Below, piece after piece: positions 8,918 through 17,538 of a stretch of DNA of 64,000 nucleotides. Within the stretch, counting starts at the first letter, position 1. Each line of letters starts with the position of its first letter. The position numbers were made by a program, and so were the translations under genes. Location: NCBI RefSeq assembly GCF_030816505.1, contig NZ_JAUSYB010000001.1, forward strand, positions 2,790,001 to 2,854,000. The letters are read 5' to 3'. The stretch comes from Microbacterium sp. W4I20 (lineage in GTDB: Bacteria; Actinomycetota; Actinomycetes; Actinomycetales; Microbacteriaceae). The notes beneath the pieces were generated by a model. It was not told the DNA's origin, searched no databases, and worked only from the letters and a program-made list of their open reading frames with translations.

Positions 8918-9267
8918 ACGACGAGAAGCCGACCCGTCGGGACATCCTGCGACCGCTGCACCTGCTCGGCATCGCGCTGGGCTGCGGGATCTTCGCGATG
9001 ATCGTCACCCTGGTCACGACCGGAGCGTTCACGTCGCGCGTCAACATCGCGATCGCGAACGGTTCGTACGACGGCCTCACGCCGGTCGCGCTCGGCCTCG
9101 TCGTCGGCGGCGGCGCCTTCATCGCGACGCTGCTGATCCTCGCGATGCTGATGCTCGCCGTCGACCCGGCCGACGTCACGAAGACGATCGACCGCCCCGT
9201 GCTGTACGACCCGGAGTCCGACGACGACGCCGGTTCGGAGAAGCCGGGTCCGGTCGCCTCGTCGTGA
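8914..9267 (+). CDS. small membrane protein with two transmembrane helices
   Basis: A 117-residue protein whose ATG overlaps the upstream stop codon (ATGA). Helices are at about residues 17-38 and 60-85, flanked by a charged N-terminus (NDEKPTRRD) and an acidic C-terminal tail (DPESDDDAGSEKPG). It resembles the amino-acid-transporter-like or unknown small membrane proteins common in Microbacteriaceae. No function can be assigned. Coupling to the preceding membrane protein suggests joint function. Confidence 0.75.
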   Translation: MNDEKPTRRDILRPLHLLGIALGCGIFAMIVTLVTTGAFTSRVNIAIANGSYDGLTPVALGLVVGGGAFIATLLILAMLMLAVDPADVTKTIDRPVLYDPESDDDAGSEKPGPVASS

Positions 9268-9328
9268 TCCGGCATCCGGCATCGCGGCCGGAAGGCCGAT
9301 CCGGAATAGTCCAGGCCACGACGGGCTT

Positions 9329-10771
9329 GTGCCAAGAATGACTGCCTCCGTCGACCGCGCCTCCATCGGACTGCGGTCGGAGCGCGGTCCGGTGCTCGGT
9401 GCCCTGATGCTCGCCACGGGGCTGATCGCGGTCGACGCCACGATCCTCGCCACCGCGGTCCCGAGCATCGTGCGGGATCTCGGCAGTTACCAGCAGTTCC
9501 CGTGGCTGTTCTCGGTCTATCTGCTGGCGCAGGCCGTGAGCGTGCCGATATACTCGCGGTTCGCCGACACCATCGGTCGCAAGCCGATCATCATCCTCGG
9601 CATCGCCCTGTTCCTCCTCGGCTCCGTGCTCTGCGGGTTCGCCTGGAGCATGCCGGCGCTGATCGTGTTCCGCGTCATCCAGGGCCTCGGCGCCGGTGCG
9701 GTCGCGCCGATGTCGATGACGATCATCGGCGACATCTACACGGTCGCCGAGCGCGCCAAGGTGCAGGGATACGTCGCGAGCGTCTGGGCGGTCTCGTCGG
9801 TGGTCGGCCCCGCCCTCGGCGGTATCTTCTCGCAGCTCGACGCCTGGCGGTGGATTTTCTGGGTCAACATCCCGCTCTGCCTGATCGCCGGATGGATGCT
9901 GCTGCGCAACTACCACGAGAAGAAGCAGACCCAACGGCACCGGATCGACTACGCCGGCGCTGTGCTGCTCACCATCGGACTCACCGGAATCATCCTCGGG
10001 ATGCTGGAGGGCGGTAATGCCTGGGCCTGGGTCTCGGTGCAGAGCGTCCTCTGCTTCGGCGTCGGCATCCTGGCGCTGGCGGGGTTCGTGCTCGTCGAGC
10101 GCCGCGCCCCGGAGCCGATCGTCGACCTGCGGCTTGCCGCCCGGCCGCTGATCCTCACGACGACCCTCGTCTCGCTCGGGGTCGGCGCGCTGATGATCGG
10201 CGTCACCAGCTTCGCGCCCGCCTACCTCGAGGGCTCGATCGGCATCGCGCCGCTGCTGTCCGGCCTCGCCGTGGCGGCATTGACCCTCGGCTGGCCGCTC
10301 TCCGCAGCGAACGCCGGCCGCCTGTATCTGCGGATCGGCTTCCGCCGCACCACGCTGATCGGGATGAGCATCGCCACGGTGGCGGCCATCGCGCTCGCGG
10401 CGGTCTCGCCGTGGCCGAACCCGTTCACCGTCGCCGCGGTGGCCTTCCTGTTCGGCTTCGGCCTCGGGTGGAGTGCCGCTCCCACTCTGATCGCCGCGCA
10501 GGCCTCGGTCGGCTGGGGCGAGCGCGGCGCGGTCACGGGGATGAACGCGTTCGCGCGGTCGGCCGGCAGTGCGGTCGGCGTCGCCGTGTTCGGGGCGATC
10601 TCGAACTCGGTGATCGCGCAGGGGCGCGGCCCCGACGATCCGGACACCATCATCGCGGCATCCGTCTGGGTCTTCGTCGCGGTGGCGGTGACTGCGGTGC
10701 TGACTCTGCTCGCGGCGGCGTTCATGCCGAAGGACTCGGTGCCGGAGCGGTCGGGCGAGGTCGACGAGTAG
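9329..10771 (+). CDS. MFS drug/metabolite exporter, DHA2 (EmrB/QacA) type
   Basis: A 480-residue multipass transporter with about 14 helices. It has the DHA2-type first helix with LMLATGLIAVDATILATAVPSIV, motif A variant FADTIGRKP in loop 2-3, motif B RVIQGLGAGAVAP and motif C WAVSSVVGPALGG. These mark proton-coupled export of drugs or small amphipathic compounds. The start is GTG 9329 or ATG 9338, three codons later; the ORF is otherwise clear. It is monocistronic and followed by a repeat-rich gap. Confidence 0.85.
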   Translation: MPRMTASVDRASIGLRSERGPVLGALMLATGLIAVDATILATAVPSIVRDLGSYQQFPWLFSVYLLAQAVSVPIYSRFADTIGRKPIIILGIALFLLGSVLCGFAWSMPALIVFRVIQGLGAGAVAPMSMTIIGDIYTVAERAKVQGYVASVWAVSSVVGPALGGIFSQLDAWRWIFWVNIPLCLIAGWMLLRNYHEKKQTQRHRIDYAGAVLLTIGLTGIILGMLEGGNAWAWVSVQSVLCFGVGILALAGFVLVERRAPEPIVDLRLAARPLILTTTLVSLGVGALMIGVTSFAPAYLEGSIGIAPLLSGLAVAALTLGWPLSAANAGRLYLRIGFRRTTLIGMSIATVAAIALAAVSPWPNPFTVAAVAFLFGFGLGWSAAPTLIAAQASVGWGERGAVTGMNAFARSAGSAVGVAVFGAISNSVIAQGRGPDDPDTIIAASVWVFVAVAVTAVLTLLAAAFMPKDSVPERSGEVDE

Positions 10772-10870
10772 CGGTTCGAGTCGCCCTCGCCCTGCATGAC
10801 TCAGCAAGAATCGGTCGACGGCTGGCGGTTCGAGCCGCCGGCGCCGTGCACAACTCAGCAAGAATTCGGC
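10771..10870 (+). repeat. degenerate direct repeat, two copies of about 45 bases
   Basis: The segment at 10771-10815 (starts GCGGTTCGAG, ends TCAGCAAGAATCGG) is repeated with a 54-base offset at 10825-10870. The second copy contains the left arm of the palindrome at 10846-10943. The first copy begins at the stop codon of the MFS gene. Confidence 0.7.
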
Positions 10871-10943
10871 CGGAAGGTGCGCGGCGTCGCGGAACGACGC
10901 GGACCCCGGTTCCCGACGAGGGCAATCTTGCTGAATTGTGCAC
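10846..10943. repeat. palindromic element, family A, copy 1
   Basis: The left arm GTGCACAACTCAGCAAGAAT (10846-10865) pairs with the right arm at 10925-10943 (ATCTTGCTGAATTGTGCAC), separated by about 60 bases. A second element with the same arms is at 19659-19744. It sits between the convergent MFS gene and purB. It may act as a bidirectional terminator, but there is no U run. Confidence 0.75.
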
Positions 10944-10979
10944 GCACGACCGGCGCGACCGGCGCCGCCCGGACCGGGT

Positions 10980-12362
10980 TCAGCGCGCGAGCTGCTCCGC
11001 GATGCCGGTGTACGTCGCGGGCGTCAGGGCGAGGAGGCGCTCCTTCGCGGCATCGCCGATCTCGAGACCCTCGACGAACGCGGCAAGGTCGGCCCCGCCG
11101 ACGCGGTGTCCGCGGGTGAGCTCCTTGAGCAGCGCGTAGGGGTCGCTGATGGTCGAACGCCCGGCCACGACCTCGGCGCGGATGACCGTCTGGATCGCTT
11201 CCGCGAGGACTTCCCAGTTCACGTCGAGGTCGGCGAGCAGCACGTCGCGAGACAGCGAGATCGCGTTGAGGCCGCGGCGCAGGTTGTCGAGGGCGAGCTG
11301 CGAGTGCCCGAAGGCCACGCCGATGTTGCGCTGCGTGGTCGAGTCGGTGAGGTCGCGCTGCAGGCGGCTCGTGACCAGTGTCTGCCCGAGCGAGGCGAAC
11401 AGCGCCCCGGCGATCTCGAGGTTCGCCTCGGCGTTCTCGAAGCGGATCGGGTTGATCTTGTGCGGCATCGTCGACGAGCCGGTGGCCCCTGCGACCGGGA
11501 TCTGCGCGAAGTAGCCGAGCGAGATGTAGGTCCAGATGTCGGTGGCGAGGTTGTGCAGGATGCCGCCGGCGTGACGCACGCGGTCGTAGAGCTCGACCTG
11601 CCAGTCGTGCGACTCGATCTGCGTGGTGAGCACGTTGAAGCCGAGCCCGAGGCCCTCGATGTACTCGCGGGCGATGGTCGGCCAGTCGGCATCCGGATCG
11701 GCGGCGAGGTGGGCCGACCAGGTGCCGGTCGCGCCCGAGAACTTCGCCAGATACTCGGATGCTGCGATCTGACCGCGCACGCGCTCGAGACGCCACGCGA
11801 AGACCGCGATCTCCTTGCCCATGGTCGACGGCGTCGCAGGCTGGCCGTGCGTGCGGGAGAGCATCGCGGCGTCCGCGTGCTCGACGGCGAGTTCGCGGAG
11901 CTTCGCGATCACCGTGTCGAGCGCCGGCAGCCAGACCTGCTCGACGGCGCGCTTCACGGTGAGGGCGTAGGAGGCCGAGTTGATGTCCTCGCTCGTGCAG
12001 GCGAAGTGCGTGAGCTCGGCGATGGAGTCCAGCCCGAGGGCCGAGAGCCGGTCGCGCACGAGGTATTCGATCGCCTTGACGTCGTGCTGCGTGACGGCTT
12101 CCTTCTCGGCGAGCCAGTCGATCTCGTCCTGACCGAAGTCGCGGTAGAGGGCGCGGAGGCGCTCTTTGTCGGCATCCGGCAGCGGCGTTGTCTCGAACAG
12201 CGACCGGTCGGTGAGGGCGATCAGCCACTCCACCTCGACCTCGACACGTGCGCGGTTGAGGCCCGCCTCGGAGAGGAAGTCGGCGAGTCCGGTGACGGCG
12301 CCGCGGTAGCGACCGTCAAGCGGGCTCAAGGGCTGCGGCGGGAGCGAAGGCTGGAAAGTCAG
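10980..12362 (-). CDS. purB: adenylosuccinate lyase
   Basis: It catalyses two fumarate-releasing steps, SAICAR to AICAR and adenylosuccinate to AMP. The family signature GSSTMPHKINPIRFENAEAN, the substrate loop SPLDGRY, the catalytic His region SRTHGQPATPSTMGKE and TSEDIN are intact. The usual bacterial sequence begins a few residues before SPLDGRY. The in-frame CTG at 12362 fits best: it is preceded by AGGAGG with six bases spacing and overlaps the stop codon of the phosphatase gene (CTGA). The next start, TTG at 12329, lacks a ribosome site. From CTG the protein is 460 residues. Confidence 0.92.
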   Translation of the reverse strand: MTFQPSLPPQPLSPLDGRYRGAVTGLADFLSEAGLNRARVEVEVEWLIALTDRSLFETTPLPDADKERLRALYRDFGQDEIDWLAEKEAVTQHDVKAIEYLVRDRLSALGLDSIAELTHFACTSEDINSASYALTVKRAVEQVWLPALDTVIAKLRELAVEHADAAMLSRTHGQPATPSTMGKEIAVFAWRLERVRGQIAASEYLAKFSGATGTWSAHLAADPDADWPTIAREYIEGLGLGFNVLTTQIESHDWQVELYDRVRHAGGILHNLATDIWTYISLGYFAQIPVAGATGSSTMPHKINPIRFENAEANLEIAGALFASLGQTLVTSRLQRDLTDSTTQRNIGVAFGHSQLALDNLRRGLNAISLSRDVLLADLDVNWEVLAEAIQTVIRAEVVAGRSTISDPYALLKELTRGHRVGGADLAAFVEGLEIGDAAKERLLALTPATYTGIAEQLAR

Positions 12363-12898
12363 GGGAGTCCTCCTGATGAGGCCCCGGAGATTCGGGGCGA
12401 GCGGGGGAGACGAAGAGCGGGTTGGAGCTGACGGAACAGGCCCTGAGTCGCCGCCTCAATCATACCGAGCACGGAATCGAACATCTCCGCCCCGGCGTAG
12501 TAGGGATCGGGCACGTCGTGCGTCGATGCGTTCGGGTCGAACGCGAGCAGGAGCGTGACCTTCCCCTCTTCATCCTCGTCGCGGGCCCACTCGCGCAGGA
12601 TCCGTTCGTGGGTGCGATCGAGCGCGACGACCAGGTCGTTGTCGGCGAAGGAGGCCTCGGTGAACTGCCGGGCCCGGTGCTGGGATCCGTCGTACCCGCG
12701 TCGCGCCAGGGAGTCGATCGTGCGGTGGTCGGCGCGCTCGCCGAGATGCCAGTCGCCGGTGCCGGCGCTGCGTGACACGATGCGGGACCCCAACCCGTGC
12801 CGATCGGCGAGATCACGGAAGACGACCTCGGCCATCGGCGAGCGGCAGATGTTCCCCGTGCAGACGAAGATCACGCGGAAGGGAACCGGGGACGTCAC
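12359..12898 (-). CDS. low-molecular-weight protein-tyrosine phosphatase
   Basis: A 179-residue enzyme that dephosphorylates protein tyrosine or, in some relatives, small phosphoesters. The P-loop CTGNICRS (nucleophile C13, R19) is near the N-terminus, and the general acid Asp is in DVPDPYYAG. The length is slightly above the usual 150-160 because of a basic, Pro/Ser-rich tail (RLPRSPRISGASSGG). It overlaps purB by CTGA, so purB is probably translated from the same mRNA. No kinase or capsule gene is adjacent, and the substrate is unknown. Confidence 0.9.
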   Translation of the reverse strand: MTSPVPFRVIFVCTGNICRSPMAEVVFRDLADRHGLGSRIVSRSAGTGDWHLGERADHRTIDSLARRGYDGSQHRARQFTEASFADNDLVVALDRTHERILREWARDEDEEGKVTLLLAFDPNASTHDVPDPYYAGAEMFDSVLGMIEAATQGLFRQLQPALRLPRSPRISGASSGGLP

Positions 12899-13043
12899 TC
12901 ATCCATTGTGCCCGCCCGCGGGTGTCCTGCACAGCGCGAACGCGTATCCCGGTTCCTCTCCACAGGGCGGGGATGCCGTCCGCTGTCCACGGGTCGCGGG
13001 AATCGGCGCCGGTGGGGGCGTGCGGACGACGGATGCTGGAGCC

Positions 13044-13307
13044 ATGTACTCCTTCGCGAACGTGGACACCGTGTCGACCGACGAACTGCTGGCGTGTTTC
13101 GCCGCCGCCCGACTGATCGAGGCGGCCATCGGGGCGCTCGAGAGGGCGGGGGCCGCGCTGGTCCCGCTCATCGACGACTCCGACTGGCAGTCCGAGGCGG
13201 TGCGATCGCTGCACGGCATCCTCCTCCTTTTCACCGACCGCACGAGGGTGGAGATCGGCGGTCTGCGACTGCGCCAGAGCGAGTTGGAAACGGTGGAAGT
13301 CGCATGA
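13044..13307 (+). CDS. small WXG100-like protein
   Basis: An 87-residue mostly helical protein. Two helices flank a turn with DDSDWQSEAVRSL, which resembles the W-x-G/W-x-x-x-A turn of WXG100/ESX-type secreted proteins, although the Gly is replaced. ATG 13044 was chosen because the longer frame has an Arg/Ser-rich leader typical of non-coding sequence. Its stop overlaps the next start (ATGA), so it is probably a partner of the hydrolase downstream. I see no ESX ATPase in the window. Confidence 0.65.
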   Translation: MYSFANVDTVSTDELLACFAAARLIEAAIGALERAGAALVPLIDDSDWQSEAVRSLHGILLLFTDRTRVEIGGLRLRQSELETVEVA

Positions 13308-14593
13308 GCGGCGACCTGGAGATCGATCACGGCGGGGTCATCGCGGTCGACTCCGATCAGCTGCGGGATGTCGGGCAGCGTGTGATGGCGCTGGCGTCGA
13401 TGTATGCGGACGCACGTGACTCGATCGAGCGGGCGCACGAGATCATCAGCGGTCTGCCGACGCTCGGCGGGTATGTCTACCTGGATGGTCTGCGCGTCAA
13501 CGGACAGCGAGCCGACGAGCTGCGGGTCGACGCCGAGAAGGCGGGGGCGGCGACGCTGCTCACGGCCGATGTGTTCCACGTGGTCGAGCTGCGCGCGCGA
13601 GCCGACGCGCTGGAGCTCACCGACGCAGCGGCGGCAGCGGCTCTGCACGCGCGCGTGGATCGGCTCCTCGCGGCCGATGAGCGCCTCGGGCCCATCGCTG
13701 ACGATCTCTTCGCCGAATGGGAGGCCGAGCGCTTCGAGGGCCTGGGAAGCCAGTGGGACGTCGGCGGCCTGCTGGCTCCCTTCTTCACACTCGGCGCATT
13801 GGTCGGCGTGGCGTCGAGGCACGGGCTGATGCTGCCCGGCAAGCCGATGACGGGAACGGCCGATCCGGTGAAGGTCACGCCCGTGAAGACGTCGCATCCC
13901 TCCAGTCCGCTGGCGAGTGCCGAAGGAGCATTGAAGCGGATGCCGACAGCGCCCGGGGCGCAGGTCGCGGTCGAGAAGTACACGATGCCCGGCGGCGGGG
14001 TCCGCTATTTCGCGTATCTCAAGGGCACGCAGAACTTCCTCCCCTGGGAGGCGGGCGGATCGGAACCGTGGGACATGAAGTCGAACGCCGAGCTGTACAC
14101 CGGTGCGACCTCGGCGTCGTATCAGGCGACCGTCGAGGCGTTGGAGGCGGCGGGTGCGGGGCCGGGCGATCATGTCGACCTCATGGCCCACTCGCAATCC
14201 GGGCTCATCGCCGGTCGCCTCGCGATGGAGAGCGAGTTCGACGTCAAGCTGGTGATGACGGCGGGGAGCCCGGGCGCCCCCACGCTCGAAGAGGATCAGA
14301 CTCTCGTCCAGCTCGGCCACACCGATGACATGGTCGTCGGCTTCGCCGGTGGCGGGTGGCCGAGCGGAACCGGTTCGCCCGACAGCTTCATCGCCACGCG
14401 CGTGGGGGACCCGACCCCCGGGTTGCAGGATGTCATGCTGCGCAGCCACCACGTCGACACCTATCTCGAGACGGCGAGGATGGTCGACGAGTCGAATGAC
14501 CCTCGGGCTGAGGCGCTCGACGCCTATTGGACTGAACTCGGCACGGCCGTCGACGTCGAGCGCACCGAGTACCACGCCGAGCGGAAGGGGTGA
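13304..14593 (+). CDS. alpha/beta-hydrolase (lipase-like) with WXG-like helical N-terminus
   Basis: A 429-residue protein. Residues 1-150 are a predicted helical bundle ([29 protein letters not shown]) similar in layout to WXG/LXG proteins. Residues about 220-420 form an alpha/beta-hydrolase domain with the nucleophile elbow AHSQSG and a conserved GSPGAP strand following it. There is a possible acidic residue in HTDD and a late histidine in RSHHVDTY. It could be a secreted esterase or a contact-dependent effector. No signal peptide is present; export, if any, would rely on its WXG-like partner. It is adjacent to vapBC. Confidence 0.7.
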   Translation: MSGDLEIDHGGVIAVDSDQLRDVGQRVMALASMYADARDSIERAHEIISGLPTLGGYVYLDGLRVNGQRADELRVDAEKAGAATLLTADVFHVVELRARADALELTDAAAAAALHARVDRLLAADERLGPIADDLFAEWEAERFEGLGSQWDVGGLLAPFFTLGALVGVASRHGLMLPGKPMTGTADPVKVTPVKTSHPSSPLASAEGALKRMPTAPGAQVAVEKYTMPGGGVRYFAYLKGTQNFLPWEAGGSEPWDMKSNAELYTGATSASYQATVEALEAAGAGPGDHVDLMAHSQSGLIAGRLAMESEFDVKLVMTAGSPGAPTLEEDQTLVQLGHTDDMVVGFAGGGWPSGTGSPDSFIATRVGDPTPGLQDVMLRSHHVDTYLETARMVDESNDPRAEALDAYWTELGTAVDVERTEYHAERKG

Positions 14594-14615
14594 CGCGATG
14601 GTTCTCTCCGCGGAC

Positions 14616-14643
14616 GGTGTACACAAGGTGTATAACTGGTGTA
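14616..14643 (+). promoter_or_regulatory. vapB promoter/operator with three GGTGTA repeats
   Basis: GGTGTA occurs at 14616, 14627 and 14638, exactly 11 bases apart. TATAAC (14631-14636) is a good -10 six bases before the ATG at 14643, so the mRNA should be leaderless. The third repeat overlaps the start codon. The likely reading is an operator for the VapBC complex. Confidence 0.6.
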
Positions 14644-14861
14644 TGGCTCGTACCAACATCGACATCGACGAAGAACTGGTCCGCGAGGTCATGCGTCGCT
14701 TCGACCTCTCGACGAAGAAGGAGGCAGTCGACCTCGCACTCCGCCGGCTCGTCGGTGTGCCGCTCACGACCGAGTTCCTCCTGAGCATTCGAGGCAGCGG
14801 CTGGAGCGGTGACCTCGATTCCCTGCGGAACGACGCCCCCGCGGCGTGGGGCGCCGAGTGA
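14643..14861 (+). CDS. vapB: VapB-type antitoxin
   Basis: A 72-residue ribbon-helix-helix protein. [37 protein letters not shown] is the typical VapB beta-strand plus two helices, followed by a tail with a GSGWSGDLD motif that usually threads into the toxin active site. ATG 14643 was chosen because the longer frame runs back into the hydrolase gene in a different frame. The stop overlaps the vapC GTG (GTGA). Autoregulation by toxin-antitoxin conditional cooperativity is expected. Confidence 0.87.
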   Translation: MARTNIDIDEELVREVMRRFDLSTKKEAVDLALRRLVGVPLTTEFLLSIRGSGWSGDLDSLRNDAPAAWGAE

Positions 14862-15262
14862 TCCTGGTCGACTCGTCCGTGTGGATCGGGTACTTGCGCG
14901 ACGATGCGACGCCGGCGGTCGAGGCTCTGGCTTCGCTGCTGTCTGAACCGGCCCAAGTGGGCATCACCGAGCCCGTGATGATGGAGCTGCTCGCCGGGGC
15001 GCGACGATCGAACGAGTTGAGGATCGTTGAGGCGGTCGTCAACGGACTACCGCGAATCCCGCTCGCTCCCGCGACCGACCTCTTGGACGCCGCGAGTCTC
15101 TGCCGTGCCTCGGCGATGAACGGACATCCGATCCGCAGCATGGTCGACTGCATGATCGCTGCCGTGGCGATCCGGCGCGCGGTGCCGCTTCTGCAGCAGG
15201 ATCGTGACTTCACGTTCCTCGCCGAGATCAGCCCGCTGCGCCTTCACCCGATCCCGGGCTGA
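14858..15262 (+). CDS. vapC: VapC-type PIN-domain ribonuclease toxin
   Basis: A 134-residue PIN-domain protein. Its acidic metal ligands are visible: Asp in [12 protein letters not shown] near the N-terminus, Glu in [11 protein letters not shown], Asp in [11 protein letters not shown] and Asp in LLQQDRDF. VapC toxins cut specific tRNA or rRNA loops and arrest translation until bound by VapB. GTG 14858 overlaps the vapB stop codon, giving translational coupling; a longer frame from 14846 would overlap vapB by sixteen bases. The target RNA is unknown. Confidence 0.9.
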   Translation: MILVDSSVWIGYLRDDATPAVEALASLLSEPAQVGITEPVMMELLAGARRSNELRIVEAVVNGLPRIPLAPATDLLDAASLCRASAMNGHPIRSMVDCMIAAVAIRRAVPLLQQDRDFTFLAEISPLRLHPIPG

Positions 15263-15268
15263 GGCACG

Positions 15269-15676
15269 TCAGTCCCGGCGACGGGCCTTCTTGCTCTGCG
15301 GGCGGAGAATGAAGCCGAAGATGCCGTTGATCACCGAGATGATGAGGGCTGCGAGCACGCCCCACCAGAAGTCGCCGACGGTCAGGCCCCAGCCGAAGCC
15401 GCTGGTGATCCACGCAGTCAGCCACAGCAGGAACCCGTTGATGATCAGCCCGATCAGGCCGAGCGTGATGATGTAGAGCGGGAATGCGACGATCTTCACG
15501 ACCGTGCCGATGATCGTGTTCACGAGCGCGAAGATCGCGGCGACCGCCAGCAGCGTCAGCACGAGCTGCAGCGTCTCGCCGGGCGGGAACGCGGTGATCA
15601 CCACCTGCAGGGCAGGGATCAGCGTGACCACCCAGAGGGCGAAGGCGTTGACGACGACTCGGATGATGAAGCGCAT
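15269..15676 (-). CDS. phage-holin-4-like membrane protein
   Basis: A 135-residue protein with four hydrophobic helices (about residues 4-24, 37-57, 62-86 and 103-125) and a basic C-terminus (RPQSKKARRRD). It matches the PF04020-type family (holin superfamily IV or YvlD-like), which is widespread in actinobacterial chromosomes and is not evidence of a prophage. It lies between two toxin-antitoxin pairs, convergent with vapC with a gap of only six bases. Function unknown. Confidence 0.8.
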   Translation of the reverse strand: MRFIIRVVVNAFALWVVTLIPALQVVITAFPPGETLQLVLTLLAVAAIFALVNTIIGTVVKIVAFPLYIITLGLIGLIINGFLLWLTAWITSGFGWGLTVGDFWWGVLAALIISVINGIFGFILRPQSKKARRRD

Positions 15677-15728
15677 GGTGCGTCCAGTGTCGCACGGTCA
15701 CCCCGGCTTGTCAGGGAGGAGGCGCAGG

Positions 15729-16094
15729 TCAGCGAATGTGCTCGGCGATGAGGCGGGCGATCTCGCTCAGGTCGATCCGGCTCTGCGCCACATCGAGGAC
15801 AAGATCGAACGCCTCGTCGTTGGTGAATGTCACTTCGTACCCGTTGAGCTCGATGAAGATGAACGTCAGATACAACGAGATCCGCTTATTGCCGTCGAAG
15901 AGCGCATGGTTCTGCGCCACCGAACTGATGAGAGCGGCGGCCTTCTCCGGAAATGTCGGGTATGCGTCGACTCCGAACATCCCTGCGGACGGCCGGGCGA
16001 GTGCCGAGAAGAGAAGCCCTTCGTCGCGAACATGCAGTCCGAGCTTCGCGATCAGGGCGAGGGCCTGCTCTGGCTCGATGTACTCCGTCGCCAT
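15729..16094 (-). CDS. doc: Doc-type Fic-fold toxin (death on curing)
   Basis: A 121-residue protein with the Fic/Doc core motif HALFDGNKR, where the Doc form uses a kinase-like reaction to phosphorylate EF-Tu. The N-terminal IEPEQALALIAKLG and the C-terminal FTNDEAFDLVLDVAQS match Doc length and order. The upstream antitoxin gene ends three bases before this ATG. Translation is likely coupled to the antitoxin. The target has not been tested here. Confidence 0.88.
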   Translation of the reverse strand: MATEYIEPEQALALIAKLGLHVRDEGLLFSALARPSAGMFGVDAYPTFPEKAAALISSVAQNHALFDGNKRISLYLTFIFIELNGYEVTFTNDEAFDLVLDVAQSRIDLSEIARLIAEHIR

Positions 16095-16097
16095 GGG

Positions 16098-16304
16098 TCA
16101 GGCGTCCTCGAGACGCGTGATCGTGTCCGCATACCGTTCGGTGATCCGGTCGGCGATGGAGAGCACGCGATCAGTCTTGCTCTCAGTGTTCGCGAAGCGC
16201 GCCGCAGCCTCGATGATCACCGCGTGCTTCGAGATGTGCCGCGCGCGCGCGATCGCCTCGAGCTGAGCGTCGAGTTCTGCCGGGAGCCGCACCGTCATAG
16301 CCAT
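16098..16304 (-). CDS. ribbon-helix-helix antitoxin of the Doc pair
   Basis: A 68-residue protein: [37 protein letters not shown] is a CopG-like ribbon-helix-helix fold, and the acidic tail (TITRLEDA) would cover the toxin. ATG 16304 (or 16298) was chosen because the longer frame is Arg/Gly-rich non-coding sequence. TGGTA occurs at both sides of the start (for example in TGGTACCA, about 16312-16319), a candidate autoregulatory site. It is not a Phd-fold antitoxin, which is the partner of the classical P1 Doc. Confidence 0.8.
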   Translation of the reverse strand: MAMTVRLPAELDAQLEAIARARHISKHAVIIEAAARFANTESKTDRVLSIADRITERYADTITRLEDA

Positions 16305-16352
16305 ACCAGAATGGTACCACCAGGCCCCTGACGCGCGCCATCGCCGCCCTCG

Positions 16353-16358
16353 TAGAAT
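16353..16358 (+). promoter_or_regulatory. -10-like element of a predicted leaderless mRNA (hisC)
   Basis: TAGAAT lies seven bases before the GTG at 16366. No ribosome-binding site is visible at usual spacing. Confidence 0.4.
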
Positions 16359-16365
16359 CAAGCTC

Positions 16366-17433
16366 GTGACCGACCCGATTCTTCCCCGCATCCGCCCCGC
16401 CATCGCCGCCCTCGCGCCGTACCGCCAGGGCAAGCAGGCCGGTCCCGATGCGTTCAAGCTGTCGAGCAACGAGAACCCGTTCGACCCGCTTCCCGCGGTG
16501 GCCGCGGCGCTGCAGCACACGACGCCGATCAACCGCTACCCGGATGCGACAGCCGGGCGGCTCCGCGCGCGCCTCGCCGAGCGCTACGGCGTCGAGCCCG
16601 ACCAGGTGCACGTCGCGGCGGGCAGCGTCTCGATCCTGCACCAGCTGATCCTCGCGACAGCATCTGCCGGCGATGATGTCGTCTACGCCTGGCGCTCGTT
16701 CGAGGCGTACCCGAGCCTTCCCCTGGTCGCCGGAGCGACCGGCGTGCAGGTGCCCCTGACCCCCGATTCCCGTCACGACCTCGACGCGATGGCGGATGCT
16801 GTCACCGACCGCACCCGCGCGATCATCCTCTGCACCCCCAACAACCCGACCGGTCCGATCATCGACAGCGCCGAGTTCGCGGCGTTCGTCGCGCGCGTTC
16901 CGGCCGACGTGCTGATCATCCTCGACGAGGCGTACGCAGAGTTCGTGACGGCACCGGGTGCGGTGAACGGCCTCGCGGAGCGCGCCTTCGAGCAGCATCC
17001 GAACGTCGTGGTGCTGCGCACGTTCTCCAAGGCCTACGGGCTCGCCGGGCTGCGGATCGGCTACGCGATCGGACACGAGAAGGTGCTGGATGCCGCGCGC
17101 ACCACCGGCATCCCCCTCTCGGTCACGTCGGCCGCAGAGAACGCCGCGATCGCGAGCCTCGACGCCGAGCCGGAGCTCCTCGAGCGCGTCGCCGTGATCG
17201 TCGAGCGCCGCACCCGTCTCGTCGAGGGCCTCCGCGCCCAGGGCTGGGATGTGCCGGACGCGCAGGCGAACTTCGTGTGGCTCCCGACAGGGGAGCGCAC
17301 CGACGAGGTCGCGGCCGCCTTCGTCGAGAACGACCTCATCGTCCGGCCGTTCTCGGGCGACGGCATCCGCATCTCCGTCGGTGAAGAGGCCTCGATCGAG
17401 CGCGTGCTGGAGGTCGCGGCCTCGGTCCGCTGA
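16366..17433 (+). CDS. hisC: histidinol-phosphate/aromatic aminotransferase
   Basis: A 355-residue fold-type I PLP enzyme. The lysine that binds PLP is K222 in [32 protein letters not shown] and the N-terminal LSSNENPF are all present. HisC converts imidazole-acetol phosphate to histidinol phosphate, but no his gene is nearby. The APYRQGK opening and solitary context suit the Pat-type phenylalanine/aromatic aminotransferases of actinobacteria. Immediately downstream are 2-oxoacid dehydrogenase genes, which would accept transaminated branched-chain or aromatic substrates. The exact amino acid is uncertain. Confidence 0.85.
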   Translation: MTDPILPRIRPAIAALAPYRQGKQAGPDAFKLSSNENPFDPLPAVAAALQHTTPINRYPDATAGRLRARLAERYGVEPDQVHVAAGSVSILHQLILATASAGDDVVYAWRSFEAYPSLPLVAGATGVQVPLTPDSRHDLDAMADAVTDRTRAIILCTPNNPTGPIIDSAEFAAFVARVPADVLIILDEAYAEFVTAPGAVNGLAERAFEQHPNVVVLRTFSKAYGLAGLRIGYAIGHEKVLDAARTTGIPLSVTSAAENAAIASLDAEPELLERVAVIVERRTRLVEGLRAQGWDVPDAQANFVWLPTGERTDEVAAAFVENDLIVRPFSGDGIRISVGEEASIERVLEVAASVR

Positions 17434-17526
17434 CCTGTCGCCTGTCGCGGGAAGCCCGGGATTCTCCGGTTTCCCGGCAGATACAAGGGCGTCCTAGGTA
17501 TGCGTGACCGGGCATGCCGGCGCAGG

Positions 17527-17532
17527 TAGCGT
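17527..17532 (+). promoter_or_regulatory. -10-like element of a predicted leaderless mRNA (E1 alpha)
   Basis: TAGCGT ends six bases before the GTG at 17539. No Shine-Dalgarno is present in the six bases between. Confidence 0.4.
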
Positions 17533-17538
17533 GTACCC

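Noticed and set aside
9176..10861. A 561-codon minus-strand frame over the MFS transporter
   Set aside because: Arg/Asp-rich and lacking any domain; the forward frame has MFS motifs and membrane helices.
15269..15676. Holin-family gene as evidence for a prophage
   Set aside because: This family is a normal chromosomal membrane protein in actinobacteria and no other phage gene is near.
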